Shown here: piece after piece, positions 39,277 through 43,425 of the stretch
How the letters are laid out: each line of letters begins with the position of its first letter
Position numbering within the stretch: position 1 is the stretch's first letter
Assembly: GCA_945882915.1 (NCBI GenBank)
Contig: CAMCWV010000015.1
Span: 1 to 43,425, forward strand
Length of the DNA: 43,425 bases
Direction: 5' to 3'
Source of the DNA: Waddlia chondrophila WSU 86-1044
Lineage (GTDB): Bacteria > Chlamydiota > Chlamydiia > Chlamydiales > CAMCWV01
Program-made: the position numbers and the translations under genes
Notes under the pieces: generated by a model
Told to the model about the DNA's origin: nothing
Seen by the model: only the letters and a program-made list of their open reading frames with translations
The model's database searches: none

Positions 39277-39813
39277 ATGGCTCTCTTTTCTATTTCTCGT
39301 CGCGCTCATAAATGTATCCAAGACGAAACCCCCCTCATCTCTGGCATGGAGGTCGCCTCTTTACTCGAGAGGCAAGAAGATGGACAGTGGACGAGAGCCG
39401 ACTACTGCCCTTCCTGCTGGACAAAAATTGAAGAGAAGCTGGAAGGTCTTTTGAAAGACGCTCTCCAACACAGATGTCACTGGAAAAGCGTAATCCCCGA
39501 AAAAGTCAAGCAACAAGGCAAGCAAAGCTTCGCAGGCTTTTACGATAAACTCCTTCAATGCTTGAAGGAAAAATCTGCCGCAGCCAGCCCGTTTGAACAG
39601 CAAACGGCCCAACTCCTGGCCTGCTACCTAGAAAGGAAGCGGCAACTTGTGCGACGCAAAGAACTGAAAGATGAAAAAAACAGTCGTGATTTCTTTGAGA
39701 TTTGTGCAACAGGGGAAATTGTTGCTGTTACCAAGGCAAACCTTGTAGGTGCCGAAAGCGGACACCTAGAGCAAGAGCTTAGAGCTCTTCTCGCAGGGGG
39801 CTTATCTTTGTAG
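39277..39813 (+). CDS. Hypothetical protein with a CxxC zinc-type motif
   Basis: I do not recognise this 178-residue protein with certainty. It begins MALFSISRRAHKCIQDETPL and has YCPSCWTKIEEKLE near residue 45; with the upstream Cys this suggests a bound zinc ion. The rest is charged and helical (CYLERKRQLVRRKELKDEKN). Similar 'CPSCW' proteins occur in Chlamydiae and Planctomycetes by memory. I preferred the ATG at 39277 over a GTG four codons earlier. Its last bases overlap the convergent small gene at 39802-39960. Confidence 0.65.
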   Translation: MALFSISRRAHKCIQDETPLISGMEVASLLERQEDGQWTRADYCPSCWTKIEEKLEGLLKDALQHRCHWKSVIPEKVKQQGKQSFAGFYDKLLQCLKEKSAAASPFEQQTAQLLACYLERKRQLVRRKELKDEKNSRDFFEICATGEIVAVTKANLVGAESGHLEQELRALLAGGLSL

Positions 39814-39960
39814 AGACTCTCTCTGCTCTCTTTTGTCTGCGCTTTTACGGCGGACAGGAACAGGAATAAGCTCACGCTCCGTTACTCTTTGAGGCCGAAT
39901 GATATGTCTGTGTACCCAGCGCTCAACACGACGTAGAGTTTTTTCTCTGTTGGTCTTCAT
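39802..39960 (-). CDS. Small basic hypothetical protein
   Basis: A 52-codon frame (MKTNREKTLRRVERWVHRHI... ending REQRESLQR) has GAGG eight bases before its ATG and a strongly basic composition. It overlaps the convergent gene end by 12 bases. No family is recognised. The good ribosome-binding site is the main support. Confidence 0.5.
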   Translation of the reverse strand: MKTNREKTLRRVERWVHRHIIRPQRVTERELIPVPVRRKSADKREQRESLQR

Positions 39961-40050
39961 TGTCGTATCCTCGGTTAACAATTCGAGGTTGGTCCTCACG
40001 ATTACATCTTTAATAATGCAATTCGTGTGCCAGAATCTGAATGGCAGATA

Positions 40051-40389
40051 TCAGCCAAGAAGAATGACAAATAACGAAAGAATAAGCGCCACACTCCCCA
40101 TGGTGATAAGCGCCGCAAGGAATTTGGACCCATTATTGTTAAAGAAGAGCCTTTTTAATGCCTTTTGTCTAGAAAGGATGTAAGAGGTCTGAATATGCAT
40201 TCCACACTCACAGTACATCCTTTTAACGCTGTGCTGACAGACATCACAAGTGAGGTGGAAGGTTTTTTCGTCGCAAAGAAGTCCGCCTCTACGGCAATAA
40301 GGGCATTGCAGGGCAATAACTTTGCCGCAAGAAGCAGAGGGGCATAGAATGGTTAGTAATGGGTGCTCATTAGAGATAGTTTGCGGCAT
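40051..40389 (-). CDS. Zinc-ribbon membrane protein, unknown function
   Basis: The 112-residue protein has several Cys pairs, CPSASCGKVIALQCPYCRRG and CDVCQHSVKRMYCECG, which look like two zinc ribbons. A single C-terminal membrane helix follows (FLAALITMGSVALILSLFVILL). The topology suggests a membrane-anchored zinc protein with the ribbons in the cytoplasm. The start at 40389 (MPQTIS) has GAAGAAAAG upstream; an earlier TTG is possible. It is divergent from xerD, 56 bases away. Family not recognised. Confidence 0.6.
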   Translation of the reverse strand: MPQTISNEHPLLTILCPSASCGKVIALQCPYCRRGGLLCDEKTFHLTCDVCQHSVKRMYCECGMHIQTSYILSRQKALKRLFFNNNGSKFLAALITMGSVALILSLFVILLG

Positions 40390-40445
40390 ACAGCTTTTCT
40401 TCTGTTTTGTAACTATTTCATACAATTACCCGCAACTATAATGCC

Positions 40446-41336
40446 ATGATTAGTTTTATGCAAAAATCTTCTGACGATTTCTTGATTTACCTCGAGTCCG
40501 AGAGGGGATTATCCAAAAACACCGTCGAGGCCTACAAAAGAGACATTCGAGAGTTTATTGTTTTTTTAAACAAAAAAGGGCGACTGAATTTTAAAAGTGT
40601 TGAACAAGACGACATCGTCGGCTTCCTCTCAGAGCTCCAACAAAATAGTTATGCCAGCGCCTCAATCTGCAGAGGGCTCATCGCCATCAAAGTCCTCTTC
40701 CGCTTCCTAAAACGCGAAGGGGAGGTCACCTCAAACATCGCCGCCTACCTCGAAAGCCCCAAACTGTGGCAACGCATCCCAGAGGTCCTCTCCATAGAAG
40801 AGGTCGAAAATCTCCTTGCCCAGCCCGATCTTTCTACCCCCATGGGGCTCCGCGATCGGGCAATTCTTGAGGTGTTCTATTCCAGTGGGTTACGTGTTTC
40901 TGAGCTCTGTGGGCTAAATATCAACCACGTCGACGACTCATTCATCAGGGTCGTAGGAAAAGGGGATAAAGAAAGACTCGTCCCCATGGGCAAGCAAGCC
41001 CTCTCCGCCGTCGACCAGTACCTCCTTCAAGCAAGAGACCACATGAGCCCCCCAGAGCAGCCCGCCCTCTTTGTCACCAGCAGAGGCAAACGAGTCGACA
41101 GAGTCGCCATGTGGAAAATGGTCAAAAATTACGTCGCCAAAGCCGCAATCACCAAACCCGTCTCCCCACACACCCTCCGCCACTCTTTTGCCACCCACCT
41201 CCTCGACAACGGCGCCGATCTCCGAATCATCCAAGAAATGCTCGGTCACGTAAATATCGCCACCACCGATCGCTACACCCACGTCAGCCACACCCACCTC
41301 CACGAAGCCTTCAACAGATGCCACCCCCGTAAATAG
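40446..41336 (+). CDS. xerD: Tyrosine recombinase XerD
   Basis: XerD works with XerC at dif to resolve chromosome dimers. The 296 residues hold a SAM-like N-terminal DNA-binding domain (SERGLSKNTVEAYKRDIREF) and a complete catalytic domain: R150 in SGLRVSELCGL, K172/K175 in GKGDKERLVP, HTLRHS with H242 and R245, H268 in MLGH and nucleophile Y277 in TDRYTHV. The C-terminal HLHEAFNRCHPR fits XerD rather than XerC. Two in-frame ATGs (40446, 40458) are possible starts. Confidence 0.92.
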   Translation: MISFMQKSSDDFLIYLESERGLSKNTVEAYKRDIREFIVFLNKKGRLNFKSVEQDDIVGFLSELQQNSYASASICRGLIAIKVLFRFLKREGEVTSNIAAYLESPKLWQRIPEVLSIEEVENLLAQPDLSTPMGLRDRAILEVFYSSGLRVSELCGLNINHVDDSFIRVVGKGDKERLVPMGKQALSAVDQYLLQARDHMSPPEQPALFVTSRGKRVDRVAMWKMVKNYVAKAAITKPVSPHTLRHSFATHLLDNGADLRIIQEMLGHVNIATTDRYTHVSHTHLHEAFNRCHPRK

Positions 41337-41349
41337 GCAGAGGCAGGCT

Positions 41350-41517
41350 AGCAGAGGCTTTGCCTCTGCACTCCAGCAAAGGGGTTTGGACCCCTTTGCA
41401 ATCCCCATTCATAGGTTGTGGTGAGGAAAGCGTTGTGGGGGTGTGACTCTGGAGTTTTTCTTTATTTCTATCGAAATAAAGAAAAGCGTGCCACGAGAGA
41501 GCCTTCGGCCCTCTCGT
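41350..41517 (+). terminator. Terminator-like hairpins after xerD
   Basis: Several hairpins follow the xerD stop: GCAGAGGCTTTGCCTCTGC at 41351-41369, GCAAAGGGGTTTGGACCCCTTTGC at 41376-41399, and CGAGAGAGCC-TTCG-GCCCTCTCG near 41495. The third is followed by only a weak T content, so which one ends transcription is unclear. The rest of 41337-41697 is gene-free. Confidence 0.55.
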
Positions 41518-41641
41518 ATACCCCAATAGAGAAGCTTAAAAATAGGTGTTTAAAAAAATTTGGAGTGCGGCGGCTTGACGCCGCTTTAGTATCCCTCACC
41601 GCAGTACCCCGAATTTTTGTTGCATTCGACCTTGAGGAAAT

Positions 41642-41667
41642 GAAAAAGGGGCGCCGAGGGGCGCCCC
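41642..41667 (-). terminator. Rho-independent terminator of the M48 protease gene
   Basis: On the reverse strand GGGGCGCC-CCTC-GGCGCCCC is an eight-pair perfect stem followed by TTTTT. It lies about 30 bases after the protease stop codon. Confidence 0.85.
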
Positions 41668-41697
41668 TTAATTTAGTTACTTAACCAATGTGGTAGC

Positions 41698-43131
41698 TTA
41701 ACCGCCGATTTCTAAAGGCAACGGTTGCCCCTTGTCGATCTCTAGGATAGCTGCCTTGAGGTTGAGTGAGCGCTCTGCAGCCCCTGGGTGGGTGGCAAGG
41801 AGTCCGTCAAGGGACAGTAGACGCTGTAGACGGCTTACTGGGTGAGCTATGGCCATTGCTTCCCAAAGCTCGGGGGCCTTTTTCCAGCCTTCGAACCCAG
41901 CATGGCGAGTCATAAAGATCCCGCCGTAGTCAGCTTCTCTTTCAAAAGAGCGCACCATTTTGGTTGAGACAAGGGCGGCAAGTAGCGAGAAAGTTAGACG
42001 GCCAATCATTCCTAAAGCGCGGAAGAAAGGCCAAGCAGTCGTAAAAATTGTAGTTAAAAGTAGCCCGCGAGGCGTGTTTTTTTCGAGGTGGCGCTGCGAA
42101 AGGTGGGTCCACTCGTGCCCAAGAACAGTGGCTATAAGCCCTTCTGTGGTCTCTTTTGCATCTTTTTCAGCTGCTTCTTTAGAGCCCACTTCCTTTTCTT
42201 TAGAGCCCACTTCCTTACAGAGGCGCAGCATCCCCGTTGTGATATTCACTCTGAAAACGGTGATCTGTCTTCCAATCAAAGGGTTGAAAAGACCCAAGAA
42301 GTCTGGGTAAGCGTAGGCGTTTATGTTGGAGCTGTATTCAATATCGACAGGAAACTCTCTTGTCTGTTCACCTTCGAGTTTGATTTCTGCATTAGGACTG
42401 CCATCTGCTCTTGTGACAGTTAAGGTGAGAGAAGGCTCCTTGCTATAGGTGTTACAAGGATTCATCAGCTTGAGGATCTTCTTGGCATCGATGATCTCTG
42501 TTCCATCGTCAAGTTTTACTGAAAGGATCGTGTCACCCTCCTTAAGGCCAGCAGCAGCAGCTTTTGATCCTTCAAAAACGTCTCTAACTGTGATTTTGTT
42601 GTCTTTGATACCCGATTGAGCCCAATCCCATGTGTCGTGGATTCCAATAAACCCAAGAATCATTTCCATGATTCGATTAGAGAAGATAAAATTGATAAGG
42701 TTTGTCGCAATAAGGAATTTTGGGTGCGTTGTCCCATAAGAAGTTGCCGTATGCACTTTACAGCCGAAGGTGTAGGCGCCAGTGGGCTGCTTTCTTTGAG
42801 TACACATCGCCATGGCGCCCTTGCCGAGTTTGTAGACGATACTGTCAACAAGGCGCTCATTTTCTATTCGGGCCGCAAGGGCCGATTTAGCAAGACGTTC
42901 GAATTCTGCAGTTGTTTCAGCAGTGGTTGCCGTTGGCGCGTAGAGGTAAGGGCCCACTATGCGTGCTACTTTGTAGAAGCTATCCGTGATGACTTTAGTA
43001 ACTAAATGTCTATTAACAACAGATGAGGTTGGCGCTGTAGCTGGTTTTGCCGGAGTATCTGGTGTTTTGGGTGATGCGCTGATGTCCAAAATCCAAGTCA
43101 TAGCAGCGTTTGGTAAAGCGAGTACGCCCAT
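41698..43131 (-). CDS. M48-family metalloprotease with PDZ domain
   Basis: The 477-residue protein combines a zinc metalloprotease domain (HEWTH at 339-343, third ligand in EREADYGG near 399) with an inserted PDZ domain (about 175-245; VFEGSKAAAAGLKEGDTILS). This order resembles envelope quality-control proteases of the M48 type. Hydrophobic segments occur near the N-terminus and at 370-392 (RALGMIGRLTFSLLAALV), so it is probably membrane-associated. A short direct repeat (KEVGSKEKEVGSKE at 306-319) corresponds to a DNA duplication around 42183-42215. It ends at a clean terminator. Substrate unknown. Confidence 0.88.
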   Translation of the reverse strand: MGVLALPNAAMTWILDISASPKTPDTPAKPATAPTSSVVNRHLVTKVITDSFYKVARIVGPYLYAPTATTAETTAEFERLAKSALAARIENERLVDSIVYKLGKGAMAMCTQRKQPTGAYTFGCKVHTATSYGTTHPKFLIATNLINFIFSNRIMEMILGFIGIHDTWDWAQSGIKDNKITVRDVFEGSKAAAAGLKEGDTILSVKLDDGTEIIDAKKILKLMNPCNTYSKEPSLTLTVTRADGSPNAEIKLEGEQTREFPVDIEYSSNINAYAYPDFLGLFNPLIGRQITVFRVNITTGMLRLCKEVGSKEKEVGSKEAAEKDAKETTEGLIATVLGHEWTHLSQRHLEKNTPRGLLLTTIFTTAWPFFRALGMIGRLTFSLLAALVSTKMVRSFEREADYGGIFMTRHAGFEGWKKAPELWEAMAIAHPVSRLQRLLSLDGLLATHPGAAERSLNLKAAILEIDKGQPLPLEIGG

Positions 43132-43247
43132 GAGATTGATCCTTGTTTGTTATTATTTGGTAAAGAATTGAATTAATTATAATTAAACTATTGATTAACA
43201 TCAAATATTATTTACATTTTAATTAAATGTGAGGGAGTTGTGAATTT

Positions 43248-43425
43248 AAGGAGCGAGCGGTAGCGAAGCTCTTTGGAGTGCTGGGACTTGTCCAACGCTT
43301 TAGTAGGACTCGACCTGTCGAGTCCACTGAACCTTAGCAAGCGAACGTGTGTGTCTGTCCCTCGACATGTCGAGAGACAATGAAAGCGTTGGACTTGTCC
43401 CAGCACTCCAAAGAGCTTCGCTACC
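43248..43425. repeat. Long inverted repeat (family C), copy 2
   Basis: GGAGCGAGCGGTAGCGAAGC and TTTGGAGTGCTGGGACTTG pair with CAAGTCCCAGCACTCC-type sequence (GGACTTGTCCCAGCACTCC) and GAGCTTCGCTACC at the window end. The inner palindromes CTCGACCTGTCGAG and CTCGACATGTCGAG match copy 1 at 37090-37276, in the reverse order. The element probably continues beyond the window. Confidence 0.9.

Noticed and set aside
41418..41684. Open frame in the xerD-protease gap
   Set aside because: It crosses several terminator-like hairpins and has no recognisable protein features.

Overview
The window looks like a piece of a Chlamydiota genome (an environmental, 'Chlamydia-like' lineage) carrying a large mosaic of foreign DNA. 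The chlamydial assignment rests on protein family resemblance: the Pgi sequence style, the Na+-dependent NSS symporter, the LptD-type protein, the tpiA-secG-def gene run, XerD, and several lineage-type hypothetical proteins. It is an inference from reading, not from a search. All donor names below carry the same caveat.

Layout. 0.1-8.6 kb is native-looking: tpiA-secG-def and a GAF/HD-GYP gene in one overlapping run, a copper-type P1B ATPase, a convergent lptD-like gene, and a ferredoxin gene cut off after about 26 codons. 8.7-13.8 kb is a G+C-richer sulfur block (cysN, cysD, a broken cysH, a TauE-type transporter) of betaproteobacterial style with its own REP-like repeats. It is split by a piece of alphaproteobacterial style (marR remnant and ilvE). 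13.9-17.4 kb returns to chlamydial-type genes. 17.4-28.9 kb is a graveyard and landing zone: an orphan cobO, TnpB fragments, a photolyase-related gene, a PhyH dioxygenase, a Nitrospira-like rmlA/rmlB pair, a duplicated and truncated methyltransferase, two toxin-antitoxin modules, transposase remnants, a glycosyltransferase fragment and msrA. 29-43.4 kb is native-looking again: a kinase-like protein with 16-residue repeats, a Fic protein, TerC, a copper set (multicopper oxidase plus TolC-type lipoprotein), a pentapeptide-repeat protein, pgi, small zinc-type proteins, xerD and an M48/PDZ protease.

The most striking structure is a family of about ten palindromic elements (full length 96 bp) whose ends read ATACTCCTC...GAGGAGTAT. 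They lie between chlamydial genes and inside one of them. One full 96-bp copy is an in-frame, fully open insertion inside the gene at 13909-14844. One half copy marks the truncation of the ferredoxin gene. One copy abuts the TolC start codon so that its stem contains the only good Shine-Dalgarno sequence. No copy was seen between about 14.92 and 28.97 kb, the most foreign part. This resembles the behaviour of Rickettsia palindromic elements, but in a chlamydial setting and with a possible translational role.

Functionally, the copper genes at both ends (P1B ATPase; oxidase and outer-membrane lipoprotein) suggest envelope copper handling. The sulfur block can activate sulfate (cysDN), but its reductase gene is broken. 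Many foreign genes end inside insertion-sequence remnants that supply their stop codons. A chimeric assembly must be considered for the mosaic region. Nested decay, shared repeats and duplicated sequence at the joins argue for real, ageing insertions, but only long reads over the junctions would settle it.
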